NCBI GenBank assembly: GCA_964485405.1
Contig: CAZAJG010000007.1
Span: forward strand, 49,872 to 113,871
DNA from: CAKZNE01 sp964485405
GTDB lineage: Bacteria; Bacteroidota; Bacteroidia; Flavobacteriales; Schleiferiaceae
Reading direction: 5' to 3'
Length of the DNA stretch: 64,000 bases
Made by a program: the position numbers and the translations under genes. The notes below the pieces were generated by a model. It saw only the letters and a program-made list of their open reading frames with translations. It did no database searches and was not told the DNA's origin. Numbering within the stretch: the first letter of the stretch is position 1; every line of letters starts with the position of its first letter. Shown one piece after another: positions 1 to 8,754 of the stretch.

Positions 1-30
1 CATTCTATTAACTATTTCTTGGGGTGTCAT
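1..30 (-). CDS. Probable start of a PaaI-type thioesterase (partial, cut by window edge)
   Basis: Only ten codons lie in the window. On the minus strand an ATG at base 30 overlaps the stop of the preceding gene (TAATG arrangement) and encodes MTPQEIVNRM up to the edge. This N-terminus resembles, from memory, the start of hydroxyphenylacetyl-CoA thioesterases (PaaI) of Bacteroidota, and the gene would be the last member of the phenylacetate operon seen here, where paaI is often found. The stop/start overlap suggests translational coupling. Ten residues cannot prove the family; the identification rests mainly on context. Confidence 0.35.
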   Translation of the reverse strand, partial: MTPQEIVNRM

Positions 31-509
31 TACTTATTTTCTACTTTTTGCATCTCTATGGCTATGGATCTCTCCACTATAGAAATTAAAGTATCTAGGA
101 TCATATTGAAGTTTGAGGCGTCTGCTTCATCTACAAAGTTGCACTTTAATATCGCTCTGGTTTTTAAATCTTCAAACACTAGCGGGCTATCAAACTCCGC
201 TTCTTCCTCTTCTTGTTTCTCTCCGTTGTAGGCTTGCACCTTTTCCTCAACCACCTCACTTACAATGGCTTCAGGAATCATTTCCACCACGATACCTGCA
301 GAAATGAAGGCCATAATCAAAATCGCTACTGAGTCTATTAATACTTCGTGTTGGTCTTCTTCAAAATCATCCGCTAAGTTGGTCATAAAGCCCATCAAAA
401 CAGGCTGATCTTCCAACAACTGAAGCACCATTTTACCTTGTTCTTCTTGAGTCATTAAGTCATAGCTCGCTATGGACTCCGCAATAAAATCTCTTTTTGG
501 ATTTGTCAT
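30..509 (-). CDS. Hypothetical protein, 159 aa
   Basis: I do not recognise this protein. It has a mostly helical-looking, acidic sequence, one hydrophobic stretch at about residues 58-77 that could be a membrane segment or a buried helix, and a Glu-rich stretch (KQEEEEAEF) near residue 100. There is no signal peptide. It lies 87 bases downstream of an ABC transporter ATPase gene on the same strand and its stop overlaps the ATG of the next gene, so it is probably the penultimate visible member of the phenylacetate operon. No function can be assigned. Confidence 0.8.
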   Translation of the reverse strand: MTNPKRDFIAESIASYDLMTQEEQGKMVLQLLEDQPVLMGFMTNLADDFEEDQHEVLIDSVAILIMAFISAGIVVEMIPEAIVSEVVEEKVQAYNGEKQEEEEAEFDSPLVFEDLKTRAILKCNFVDEADASNFNMILDTLISIVERSIAIEMQKVENK

Positions 510-596
510 CTAACAGAATTGAAGTGGCAAAGTTAATAAATGACTTCCGTTGGGTTTAGCAAAAAGAAGATCTGTAAATGTTCTTATTGTAAAACT

Positions 597-1331
597 TTAT
601 TCTTCTGCCAGTTCTGCTCCTCTCACCTTCTTTACAAAGAAATCTTCCAGCTCTTTTAAGGTTTGGGAAGTCGTGTGAATGTCTTTTACAACACTTCCAT
701 GGTCAAGAATCACAATGCGTTGGCAAAACTCAGTAACATGCCCTAAATCATGACTAGATATAAGCATGGTCATTTCCGTTTCTTCATCCAATTGCTTGAG
801 TTTATCTCTGAGGTTATACTGCGTAGAAGGGTCTAGGTTTGCAAAAGGTTCATCCAATAAAAGCACATCGGGTTTGCCCAAAAGTGCGCCTACAATACCC
901 ACCTTCTTTTGATTTCCTTTGGATAGGTCTCGGATGTATTTCCGCTTTCCGATAATCTCGCCTTTAAAGAAATCTTCGTAGCTCTGTATGGTCTCTTTCA
1001 CTTCTTGTGTTCCCAAGCCGTGTAGCTTACCAATAAACTCAAAGTATTCGTCTGGTGTGAGGTAATCAATTAAAAAGCCTTCATCTAAAAAGCTTCCCGT
1101 AAAGTTCTTCCAATCCTCACTTTGGCTCACTTTTACGCCATTGTTTGTTACTTCTCCAGAGTCTGGTTTTATAAGGTCAAGAATAACCCGAAATAGGGTG
1201 GTTTTTCCTGCTCCGTTGTTTCCAACTAAGCCAAAAGACTCCGAACGTTTAAGATCTAAAGATGAAACGTCCAGCACTTTTTCGCTACCATAACTTTTCG
1301 AAATATTTTGAATTGATAGTATACTATCCAT
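597..1331 (-). CDS. ABC transporter ATP-binding protein
   Basis: A 244-residue ABC ATPase that would power the membrane protein encoded directly upstream. Visible motifs are Walker A GNNGAGKTT (about residues 37-45), the signature LSKGNQKKV (about 138), Walker B VLLLDEP (about 156) and a switch histidine in SSHDLG. The signature has K for the usual G, as is common in exporter-type ATPases of the CcmA class. The gene starts 18 bases after the permease gene ends, so the two form a transporter. No binding protein is present, which suggests export or an envelope role. The substrate is unknown. Confidence 0.93.
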   Translation of the reverse strand: MDSILSIQNISKSYGSEKVLDVSSLDLKRSESFGLVGNNGAGKTTLFRVILDLIKPDSGEVTNNGVKVSQSEDWKNFTGSFLDEGFLIDYLTPDEYFEFIGKLHGLGTQEVKETIQSYEDFFKGEIIGKRKYIRDLSKGNQKKVGIVGALLGKPDVLLLDEPFANLDPSTQYNLRDKLKQLDEETEMTMLISSHDLGHVTEFCQRIVILDHGSVVKDIHTTSQTLKELEDFFVKKVRGAELAEE

Positions 1332-1349
1332 AATCTCTTAGTCTTTTGT

Positions 1350-2831
1350 TTATGATTTCTCGCGAAAGCCTTCCGCGTTTCTATACTTTTTCTCTTTGAA
1401 GTTGCTCACTATCGCCTTAAACCAATATTTGCTGAACGCCATGCTTATAAGTCCAACTGCAGCCAAAGCAATAAGCCCCCCATTTGGGGCACCAAAGGCA
1501 TTGAAAGATTGGAATATAATAATTGGCACAACCATAAGAGGAAGTACAATGATAAATTGAGTAGCGCTCGTTCCTTGGTAATTAAAAGCTGAGCCTTTAG
1601 AAAGGTCTATTTTCTTACGATTGTAAGTGGAGGCATAAAGCAGCACAAAGGAGTTAAGCCCAATATTGTAAATGAAAGAGGCCGTATTGATATACAGTGC
1701 TTTTATGCCAAAATAAACATATGGCACCGAAAGAATATAAGTAATTACACAGGTTACCGCAATGAGTATAAACTTCGCTTTATAAAAATCTTCCATCTCA
1801 TAGGAGCGGGTTAATATCCCATCAAAATAAGCGCCTTCCCAGCCAACTAAAAACTGCCCATAATTAATCATAAAAACACCCGTCATAAATATCCCAACAA
1901 AAATGAGCCAACCATAACCCTCATTGTATTGAGGGTTGAGGTAAAAAATAAGACCATAGGCCGAAAATAGGAGTGTGATAAACAGAATGGACTTGGTTCT
2001 CTTGTTTCTCGTAATCAGCTTGAGTTCGTTGGCTACCAAGCTTCCAACAATTCCCTTTGATTCTAAAAAGCTAAATCGCGTAGTATTTACGTTTTCAGAA
2101 GCTTTGCTTTTCCATAAATCTAGATAGGTATGTGCCTTTAAGAAACTGAAGTTCAAGAAATAAAAAGCTACCATAACTAAAAGAGGAATAAACAAGAGCG
2201 TTGGGTTTGGCCCAAAGCTTGAAAATATTTGTTCTGAAACAAAAATGAGCGAAAACCACTCCATAAAGTCTCCCAGAAACAAACCTCCAACAACAGCTGC
2301 AAAAGCAAAGAAAACTCCTTTTTTTACGGCTAGTGCTCGTTTGATGTATATCGCTAAAAAATGATTGCTTAAAACGATAAAAACAAAAGACAGCAGCCAA
2401 GCACCTCCGGGAATTGCACCATATTCACTACTTACCGTGCGTAACCCGAAAGGAACCACAATAAAAAGTGGAAGCGTATTGAAAAAGTTAAAAATAGATC
2501 CTCTTAGTAAGAAGTGGATAATCTTTGACTTTTTTACGGGCAGGGTTAAATAATGCTGAACCGTAAGAACAGAAAGGTCTTGCAGAAAAAACCGCATCGC
2601 CAAATCTGAAAGGATGTAGTATAAAACAAAACCCGAAAAAATGGGAGTAAGCATTTCTGCATCTGGATAGAGTTCTTCCAACAACTCTGGCATAAAAAGC
2701 CCTAGGGTTAAGAATAATCCGCCAAAGTATACTACTAAAAAACCGATAAGGATTTTTACCCCCCAGCCTTGTTTAAAGTACTTTGATCTTACGGTTTGTT
2801 TCCACTGTTGACTTAGTAAAGAGGAGTACAT
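1350..2831 (-). CDS. ABC transporter permease, DUF5687-like
   Basis: A 493-residue polytopic membrane protein with roughly ten hydrophobic segments, starting with one at about residues 27-48 and ending with a basic tail (SNFKEKKYRNAEG). Sequence and length resemble the DUF5687 family of Bacteroidota, which are membrane partners of CcmA-type ATPases such as the one encoded just downstream. It begins only 3 bases after the end of paaH, so it is almost certainly transcribed with the phenylacetate genes. Whether it exports a pathway intermediate or is only a passenger in the operon cannot be seen from sequence. Confidence 0.85.
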   Translation of the reverse strand: MYSSLLSQQWKQTVRSKYFKQGWGVKILIGFLVVYFGGLFLTLGLFMPELLEELYPDAEMLTPIFSGFVLYYILSDLAMRFFLQDLSVLTVQHYLTLPVKKSKIIHFLLRGSIFNFFNTLPLFIVVPFGLRTVSSEYGAIPGGAWLLSFVFIVLSNHFLAIYIKRALAVKKGVFFAFAAVVGGLFLGDFMEWFSLIFVSEQIFSSFGPNPTLLFIPLLVMVAFYFLNFSFLKAHTYLDLWKSKASENVNTTRFSFLESKGIVGSLVANELKLITRNKRTKSILFITLLFSAYGLIFYLNPQYNEGYGWLIFVGIFMTGVFMINYGQFLVGWEGAYFDGILTRSYEMEDFYKAKFILIAVTCVITYILSVPYVYFGIKALYINTASFIYNIGLNSFVLLYASTYNRKKIDLSKGSAFNYQGTSATQFIIVLPLMVVPIIIFQSFNAFGAPNGGLIALAAVGLISMAFSKYWFKAIVSNFKEKKYRNAEGFREKS

Positions 2832-2834
2832 ATT

Positions 2835-4001
2835 TTAAAAAAAGGTTTGTTCGTTTGTTGCCATTCTTCGCAATAGTGGGCTGCAACGATATCTATCTTC
2901 TAAGTATTCGTTATGCAGTTTATCCAAAATTTGCACACAGTTTTTTATTCCCTTCTCATCGGCCCACTTCAATAAGCCTTTTGGGTAGTTAACCCCTTTC
3001 GTCATGGCTAAATCTATGTCTTCTTTGCTGGCTATGTTCAAATATAATGCATCTGCCGCCTCATTTATCAGCATTACTAAAATTCGTTCTAGTATCGCGC
3101 CTCCGGTTTTCTCATTTTTATTCGGCTCGGGTTTTTTAGCTCCTTCGGAATAATCGTAAAAACCCTTTCCCGTTTTGCGTCCTAACCAACCTGCTTCTAC
3201 CAATCGTTTTTGCGAAAAGTTGGGCTTATATCTAGGGTCAAAGTAGAACTCTCTAAAAACAGATTCTGTTACAGCATAGTTTACATCGTGTCCAATAAAA
3301 TCCATCAATGTAAAAGGGCCCATTCTAAAACCTCCAAGCTCGGTCATGGCCCAATCTATAGTTACTGGATCGGCTATTCCTTCTTCAAAAATTCGTACCG
3401 CTTCTCCATAAAACGGACGTGCTACCCGGTTTACAATAAAACCTGGAGTGTCTTTTGCCAAAACGGTTACTTTTCCCCAAGAATCAATAATTTCTCTTGC
3501 TTTTTGAGTGGTTGCTTCTGCTGTAGAAACAGCAGGAATAATCTCAACCAAAGGCATTAAGGGAGCTGGATTAAAAAAGTGAATACCCACCACTCTTTCA
3601 GGCAGTTTGGTTGCTGATCCGATGGAAGCAATGGATAAAGAAGAAGTATTTGAAGCGAGTATGGTTGAAGGTTGTGTGATCTCTTCTAACCGGCCAAAAA
3701 CCTGCTTTTTTATATCCACGTTTTCTATAATCGCTTCAATAACCAAGTTTGATTCAGATACATCATTAAGCTCTGTTGTATACCTGAGTCTTTGCAAAAC
3801 CTCTTGATCTTCCCCTTCTTTCAGCCTTCCTTTTTCTACCAGCCGAGCGAGTATCTTTTTATGTCCGGCTTCCGCCTTTTTTAATGAGCTTTGGTTGGTG
3901 TCATACACCACTACCTTACTTCCGTTTTGTGCGGCTATTTGAGCAATTCCTGCTCCCATAGCTCCTGCACCAATAATACCTACGTTCATCATACGTATCA
4001 A
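2835..4001 (-). CDS. paaH: 3-hydroxyacyl-CoA dehydrogenase (3-hydroxyadipyl-CoA dehydrogenase)
   Basis: Oxidises (3S)-3-hydroxyadipyl-CoA to 3-oxoadipyl-CoA with NAD+, late in the phenylacetyl-CoA pathway. The N-terminal Rossmann motif GIIGAGAMGAG is at about residues 8-18, followed by the family stretch GIHFFNPAPLMPLVEI and the C-terminal helical domain (3HCDH). The C-terminal part is longer than in single-domain 3-hydroxybutyryl-CoA dehydrogenases and appears to hold a second, partial 3HCDH domain. The start could be the first, fourth or fifth residue (MIRMMNVG); the Rossmann strand favours one of the later methionines. It follows paaG by 10 bases. Confidence 0.92.
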   Translation of the reverse strand: MIRMMNVGIIGAGAMGAGIAQIAAQNGSKVVVYDTNQSSLKKAEAGHKKILARLVEKGRLKEGEDQEVLQRLRYTTELNDVSESNLVIEAIIENVDIKKQVFGRLEEITQPSTILASNTSSLSIASIGSATKLPERVVGIHFFNPAPLMPLVEIIPAVSTAEATTQKAREIIDSWGKVTVLAKDTPGFIVNRVARPFYGEAVRIFEEGIADPVTIDWAMTELGGFRMGPFTLMDFIGHDVNYAVTESVFREFYFDPRYKPNFSQKRLVEAGWLGRKTGKGFYDYSEGAKKPEPNKNEKTGGAILERILVMLINEAADALYLNIASKEDIDLAMTKGVNYPKGLLKWADEKGIKNCVQILDKLHNEYLEDRYRCSPLLRRMATNEQTFF

Positions 4002-4010
4002 ATCGTCTTT

Positions 4011-4790
4011 TTATTTCCCTTTAAATTCTGGTTTTCTTTTCTCTAAAAAGGCATTTACGCCTTCTTCATAATCGTAACTCTTACCCGCAGAGGTTTGATA
4101 TTTATCTTCTTCTTTTAATTGATCCGATAGGTTGTTGGTAGCACTTGCGTTCAACAACTTTTTGGTGTAACCCAATGCTTTGGTAGGCATTTTACTCAAA
4201 GTTTGAGCAATTTTCATCGCTTTCTCTTCAAAGTCTTCATTGGAGAAAGATTTATAAATCATGCCCATCGCTTCAGCTTCTGTAGCCGAAACTTTATCGC
4301 CTAACATCATGAGAGCAGACGCTTTTTGGAAACCTATTAATCGTGGTAAAGTGTAAGTGCCTCCGCTATCTGGAATCAATCCGATTTTGGAAAAAGCTTG
4401 GATAAAAGAAGCCGATTCGGTTGCTACGGCCACATCACAAGCCAAAGCAATGTTCGCTCCTGCTCCTGCAGCAACTCCATTAACCGCAGCTACAACGGGT
4501 ACATCAATCTCACGAATCAATTCAATTATGGGGTTGTAATGCTCTTGAACAATTTTAGTGAGTTCTGGCCCATTTGGATCAATCGCTTCTGCTAAATCCT
4601 GACCTGCACAAAATGCTTTTCCGTTTCCGGTTAGGTAAACCGCTCTTATTGTTTCGTCTTCATTGGCGTTTTTCAACTCTTGCTGAAGAGCTAGAGCCAT
4701 TTCTCGAACAAAGCTGTTGTATTTATCAGGACGGTTTAAGGTGAGTTTTAAAACATCACCTATTCTTTCGCTAAGAATATATTGAGACAT
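4011..4790 (-). CDS. paaG: Enoyl-CoA hydratase/isomerase (ring-1,2-epoxyphenylacetyl-CoA isomerase)
   Basis: A 259-residue crotonase-fold protein. In the pathway PaaG converts ring-1,2-epoxyphenylacetyl-CoA to the oxepin form. The oxyanion-hole stretch AFCAGQDL (about residues 60-67), the helix NGVAAGAGANIALACD and the motif IPDSGGTYTLPRLIG, with Asp in place of a catalytic Glu, are typical of PaaG rather than of general hydratases. It sits between paaD and paaH on the same strand. A PaaF-type hydratase gene is not visible in the window, so this protein may cover only the isomerase step. Confidence 0.9.
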   Translation of the reverse strand: MSQYILSERIGDVLKLTLNRPDKYNSFVREMALALQQELKNANEDETIRAVYLTGNGKAFCAGQDLAEAIDPNGPELTKIVQEHYNPIIELIREIDVPVVAAVNGVAAGAGANIALACDVAVATESASFIQAFSKIGLIPDSGGTYTLPRLIGFQKASALMMLGDKVSATEAEAMGMIYKSFSNEDFEEKAMKIAQTLSKMPTKALGYTKKLLNASATNNLSDQLKEEDKYQTSAGKSYDYEEGVNAFLEKRKPEFKGK

Positions 4791-4874
4791 GTTTATGCTT
4801 TTGCCCCAAAAATAGTCTTTAATGCTTGGATTTGAATACTCCTCTTTTTGATTTTAGAAAAACGCCTAGTCGTC

Positions 4875-5363
4875 TTAAATGCACTTGAAATAATCGAAAG
4901 GTTCCAAGCAATCTTCGCACTTATACATGGACTTGCAGGCGGTAGAACCAAACTGGCTGATCATTTCTGTTTCCGTAGAACGGCAATGCGGACAAGTCAC
5001 TTTTTTAGGCTCAGCAAACAAAGTTGATTTGTCTTTAGAACCTCCTTCAGGGGGTGCAATACCAAACTCTCTCAGTCTTTCTTTCCCTTCATCCGTCATC
5101 CAATCCGTTGTCCAAGGCGGAGAAATCAAGGTTTTTACCTTAACGTTTTCAAGCCCTTTACCGTGAAGCGTTTTTTTGATGTTTTCCTCAATCTCATTCA
5201 TGGCCGGGCAGCCAGAATAGGTAGGAGTAATGCTTATGGTTAAGTTTTCTTCTTCAAGCTCCACATCGCGAACTACACCCATATCCACTACAGTTAGCAC
5301 CGGAATTTCTGGGTCGCTTACTTCTTTAAGCCATTGCCATATTTGATCTGTAGATACTTTCAA
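4875..5363 (-). CDS. paaD: 1,2-phenylacetyl-CoA epoxidase subunit PaaD
   Basis: A 162-residue protein with an N-terminal MIP18/DUF59 domain (SDPEIPVLTVVDMGVVRDV, then TPTYSGCPAM) and a C-terminal zinc-ribbon-like region with cysteine pairs CPHC and CEDC plus a final Cys. This is the usual PaaD layout. PaaD is thought to help iron-sulfur or metal maturation of the PaaABC(E) epoxidase. The gene begins 3 bases after paaC ends, which points to translational coupling, and 84 bases separate it from paaG downstream. Confidence 0.93.
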   Translation of the reverse strand: MKVSTDQIWQWLKEVSDPEIPVLTVVDMGVVRDVELEEENLTISITPTYSGCPAMNEIEENIKKTLHGKGLENVKVKTLISPPWTTDWMTDEGKERLREFGIAPPEGGSKDKSTLFAEPKKVTCPHCRSTETEMISQFGSTACKSMYKCEDCLEPFDYFKCI

Positions 5364-5366
5364 AGA

Positions 5367-6119
5367 TTACCACTTTGCTTCAGGGTACATTCTAGGAAGC
5401 TGTTGCAGCTCCGCCAGTATAAAGCCTAAACTTTCTGTATGTTCTCCTTGTTTGCCACCACTTTGCATCCAGTCGTCTGCCGGTTTTTCGAGTGTTGCTA
5501 TTTTTAAAATTTCAGTCACTTTAGCGTTCCATTGGTTGTAAATGGATTCTAAGTTTACACCATAACCTTCTTTTTCAGCGGCTAAATCCACCTCATCGGC
5601 CTTAAACATTTCACCAGTCCACTGCCAAAGCTCATCCATAGATTCTTGCACACGGTTGTGGCTTTCTTCCGTTCCGTCTCCTAAACGGATAACCCACTCG
5701 GCACTCCACTGTGCATGATAGGTTATTTCCTTTATCGCTTTTTGCGCGATGGCTCGGATTTGGTCGTCATTACTTTTTAGGAGGTCGGAGTATAAGAAGT
5801 AGTTAAAGGTATCAAACAAAAATTGACGGGCTATGGTAAAGCCCCAATCTCCGTTTGGTAACTCAAGCATTAAAAGGTTTCTAAACTCAAAGTGATCTCT
5901 AAAAAAAGCAACTTGGTCTTCCGTAGCTCCTTCTCCTTTTAATTCGGCTGCATATTGCAATAACATGCGTGCTTGTCCTAGTTGGTCGAGAGCAATGTTA
6001 GAAAGGGCAATGTCTTGCTCTAAAATAGGTCCGTGTCCGCACCATTCTCCTAGGCGTTGTCCTAAAATGAGGGCATTATCTCCTAATCTAAGCGTGTATT
6101 CCAGTAAATTATTCTTCAA
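5367..6119 (-). CDS. paaC: 1,2-phenylacetyl-CoA epoxidase subunit PaaC
   Basis: The 250-residue ferritin-like structural subunit that pairs with PaaA in the multicomponent oxygenase. Family hallmarks are the N-terminal LRLGDNALILGQRLGEWCG stretch, ALSNIALDQLGQARMLLQYAAEL, and EITYHAQWSAEWVIRLGDGTEES near the middle. In studied enzymes PaaC lacks a working di-iron site and stabilises PaaA. It lies between paaB (43-base gap) and paaD (3-base gap) in canonical order. Confidence 0.95.
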   Translation of the reverse strand: MKNNLLEYTLRLGDNALILGQRLGEWCGHGPILEQDIALSNIALDQLGQARMLLQYAAELKGEGATEDQVAFFRDHFEFRNLLMLELPNGDWGFTIARQFLFDTFNYFLYSDLLKSNDDQIRAIAQKAIKEITYHAQWSAEWVIRLGDGTEESHNRVQESMDELWQWTGEMFKADEVDLAAEKEGYGVNLESIYNQWNAKVTEILKIATLEKPADDWMQSGGKQGEHTESLGFILAELQQLPRMYPEAKW

Positions 6120-6162
6120 TGCAGGTGTTTTAAAGATTCTTGTTTTTCCTTCTTTTCAAAGA

Positions 6163-6453
6163 TTACATGTGGCCTATTTCGTCCGGTATCTCATAAAAAG
6201 TAGGGTGGCGATACACCTTATCGTCTGACGGAGTAAAAAGAGGTTCTTTTTCATCAGGGCTGGAGGCAGTAACCGCTTCAGAAGGCACTACCCAAATACT
6301 AATCCCCTCACTTCTGCGTGTATATACATCGCGTGCATTTTTAATGGCCATTTCTGCGTCAGGAGCGTGAAGGCTTCCCGCATGTTTGTGACTTAAACCG
6401 TTTCTAGAACGGATAAATACTTCCCAGATTTTCCAATTATCCTTGTCAGACAT
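6163..6453 (-). CDS. paaB: 1,2-phenylacetyl-CoA epoxidase subunit PaaB
   Basis: A small 96-residue subunit of the phenylacetyl-CoA epoxidase, thought to bridge PaaAC units. The sequence WEVFIRSRNGLSHKHAGSL near the start and DAEMAIKNARDVYTRR are family signatures, and the length matches (about 95 residues). It is placed canonically after paaA, with a 33-base gap, and before paaC. Confidence 0.95.
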   Translation of the reverse strand: MSDKDNWKIWEVFIRSRNGLSHKHAGSLHAPDAEMAIKNARDVYTRRSEGISIWVVPSEAVTASSPDEKEPLFTPSDDKVYRHPTFYEIPDEIGHM

Positions 6454-6486
6454 ATTTCTGTGTTTACTTCTTTATCTGTTGATTAC

Positions 6487-7437
6487 TTATGCTGCGTCTT
6501 TGCTCTTTTTGTCAGCTTGCTTTTTGGCATAAGCGTTAGCCGCTTCTCTTACCCACTCACCGTTCTTATGTGCAACATTTCTAGCTTTTAACCTTTGGCG
6601 GTTACACTTTCCGTTGCCTTTAATCACATTGTAGAACTCATCCCAGTTGATTTCACCGTGATCATAACCTTGTTTTTCTTCATTCCACTTCAAATCTTTA
6701 TCCGGAATGGTAAGTCCTAAAAACTCCGCTTGAGGAACCGTTTTGTCAATAAATTCCTGACGCAATTCATCATTTGATTTTCTCTTAATCTTCCACTTCA
6801 TGCTTTGAGCAGAGTTTGGAGAATTATCATCTGTAGGCCCGAACATCATTAAAGAAGGCCACCACCAGCGGTTTAGAGCCTGTTGCGCCATTTCCTTTTG
6901 CTCCGGAGTTCCTTGAGCCAAGGCCATGGTAATTTCATACCCTTGACGTTGGTGAAAACTCTCTTCCTTACAAATCTTAACCATGGCTCTGGAGTAAGGA
7001 CCGTAAGAGGTTCTACAAAGCATTACTTGGTTTGCAATGGCTGCACCATCTACCAACCAACCAATGGCTCCCATATCTGCCCATGAAGGGGTGGGATAAT
7101 TAAAAATGCTTGAATATTTTGCTTTTCCTATCAATAGGTCGTTTACCAAATCCATACGGTCTGCGCCTAAAGTTTCTGCAGCTGAATAAAGATAAAGGCC
7201 ATGCCCGGCTTCATCTTGTACTTTCGCTAAAAGCGCCACTTTTCTTCTTAAAGAAGGTGCTCTTGTAATCCAATTTGCTTCAGGTAACATGCCAACCACT
7301 TCGCTGTGTGCGTGTTGGCTTATTTGACGTATCAACGTTTTTCTGTATCGATCAGGCATCCAATCTTTCGGCTCCACCTTGTTTTCCGCATCTACATAAT
7401 GTTGAAAACGATCTTCTAAATTCATTTCTTTCGTCAT
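6487..7437 (-). CDS. paaA: 1,2-phenylacetyl-CoA epoxidase catalytic subunit PaaA
   Basis: The di-iron oxygenase subunit that epoxidises the aromatic ring of phenylacetyl-CoA, using electrons from PaaE. About 316 residues, the normal family length. A ferritin-like four-helix bundle is evident, with iron-ligand motifs including DEAGH and ESFHQRQG. I set the start at the ATG at 7437 (MTKEMNLEDRFQ); the frame stays open to 7539 but that extension (MLIEETKIG...) is unlike the family and runs into the paaE promoter region. First gene of the minus-strand paa operon, divergent from paaE. Confidence 0.95.
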   Translation of the reverse strand: MTKEMNLEDRFQHYVDAENKVEPKDWMPDRYRKTLIRQISQHAHSEVVGMLPEANWITRAPSLRRKVALLAKVQDEAGHGLYLYSAAETLGADRMDLVNDLLIGKAKYSSIFNYPTPSWADMGAIGWLVDGAAIANQVMLCRTSYGPYSRAMVKICKEESFHQRQGYEITMALAQGTPEQKEMAQQALNRWWWPSLMMFGPTDDNSPNSAQSMKWKIKRKSNDELRQEFIDKTVPQAEFLGLTIPDKDLKWNEEKQGYDHGEINWDEFYNVIKGNGKCNRQRLKARNVAHKNGEWVREAANAYAKKQADKKSKDAA

Positions 7438-7564
7438 GACTTCCGGTATTTGAGATTTACAAAGATAAGGTGAGAAAATCACTTTTTCTCCTTGACTATA
7501 AAACAGAACGATTCCAATTTTTGTTTCTTCTATCAACAAATTAATTCTGTAAACATCTGGCTGC

Positions 7565-7572
7565 TATCTTTG
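7565..7572 (+). promoter_or_regulatory. Candidate -7 promoter element for paaE
   Basis: TATCTTTG matches the Bacteroidota -7 consensus TAnnTTTG and lies 25 bases upstream of the paaE ATG, in the 160-base gap between the divergent paaA and paaE starts. No convincing -33 TTTG was found at the usual spacing. The paaA promoter must lie in the same gap. Confidence 0.45.
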
Positions 7573-7597
7573 CAGGCTGTAAAACAAAAACCCTGTT

Positions 7598-8743
7598 ATG
7601 CTGAAGTTTTTTAAAAAATCTTCTTCTGAAAAGAATTCTTTATTAGCAAAAGAGAAACAATCTGGTCGTGCTAAGTTCCACACGCTCAGAGTTCAAGATA
7701 TTACACGAGAAACCGCAGATTGCGTTTCTGTGGCTTTTGAAGTGCCTGAAAACCTTCAACAGGACTACAGGTTTATTCCTGGACAATACCTCACTTTAGA
7801 AACCGAAATAGATGGTGAAAAAGTAAGAAGGTCCTACTCGCTTTGCTCCAGTCCTTTAGATGGAGAGTTAAGAGTTGCCATTAAAAAGGTAGAAATGGGT
7901 AAGTTTTCTACTTGGGCCAATGAATCCTTAACGGTTGGCTCTAACATGCAGGTAATGACACCGGAAGGAAACTTCCACGCACAACTGGATGCACAACAAA
8001 AAAAGCAATATGTTGCTTTCGCTGCCGGATCAGGTATTACCCCGGTATATTCCATTGTAAAATCGGTTCTTGAAATGGAACCCGATAGCACTTTCACACT
8101 CTTTTACGGTAATAAAACCAGCAATACCGTCATTTTTAAAGACAAGCTGGATGCTTTAAAAAGTGAATACATGGGTCGCCTAGAAGTGCACCATGTGTTG
8201 AGTCAGGAAGACCAAGGAACTGATTATTTAAAAGGTAGAATTAACCAAGCCAAATGCGAATCCTTCGCAGAGAAGTTTTTTGATATCAATCGAGTAAGTG
8301 AGTATTTTATTTGTGGCCCAGAAGCCATGATCAATGCCGTTAGCGACAGTTTAAAAGGTTTAGGTATCGATTCTAAAAAAATTCACTTTGAACTTTTTAC
8401 TTCTCCAGTTCAAAACCTTGCCGGTAAAACCAAGGTAGAAAAGGGAACGAAAGTAGATAAAATGATGAGTAAGGTTACTGTGGTTTTAGATGGTGATGAG
8501 ACTCATTTTGATCTAAGCTCGAGCGGTTTTTCTGTTTTAGATGCAGCTCTAGATGCTGGTGCTGATGTTCCTTATGCATGCAAAGGTGCTGTGTGTTGTA
8601 CATGTAGAGCTAAGGTTATTGAAGGTTCTGCGGAAATGGATATGAACTATGCTTTGGAAGACGATGAAGTAGCAGATGGTTATATCTTAACCTGCCAATC
8701 TCACCCTACCTCTGAAAAGCTTGTGGTTAGTTTTGACGACTAA
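7598..8743 (+). CDS. paaE: 1,2-phenylacetyl-CoA epoxidase reductase PaaE
   Basis: Transfers electrons from NAD(P)H through FAD and a 2Fe-2S cluster to the PaaABC oxygenase. Order of domains: an FAD-binding domain with RSYSLCSS (about residue 80), an NAD-binding domain with AAGSGITPVYSI (about 142), then a plant-type ferredoxin domain from about residue 290 with cysteines in ACKGAVCCTC and a fourth in LTCQSHP. The length of 381 is slightly above E. coli PaaE; residues 1-25 are an unconserved basic lead. It is transcribed away from paaA, so oxygenase and reductase are expressed from a shared divergent control region. Confidence 0.95.
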   Translation: MLKFFKKSSSEKNSLLAKEKQSGRAKFHTLRVQDITRETADCVSVAFEVPENLQQDYRFIPGQYLTLETEIDGEKVRRSYSLCSSPLDGELRVAIKKVEMGKFSTWANESLTVGSNMQVMTPEGNFHAQLDAQQKKQYVAFAAGSGITPVYSIVKSVLEMEPDSTFTLFYGNKTSNTVIFKDKLDALKSEYMGRLEVHHVLSQEDQGTDYLKGRINQAKCESFAEKFFDINRVSEYFICGPEAMINAVSDSLKGLGIDSKKIHFELFTSPVQNLAGKTKVEKGTKVDKMMSKVTVVLDGDETHFDLSSSGFSVLDAALDAGADVPYACKGAVCCTCRAKVIEGSAEMDMNYALEDDEVADGYILTCQSHPTSEKLVVSFDD

Positions 8744-8754
8744 CAAAACACTTT

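Noticed and set aside
3210..3560. Plus-strand open frame opposite paaH
   Set aside because: Antisense shadow of a well-supported gene with no recognisable protein features.
7438..7539. Longer PaaA N-terminus
   Set aside because: The extra 34 residues do not resemble the family, and the ATG at 7437 gives the normal length.
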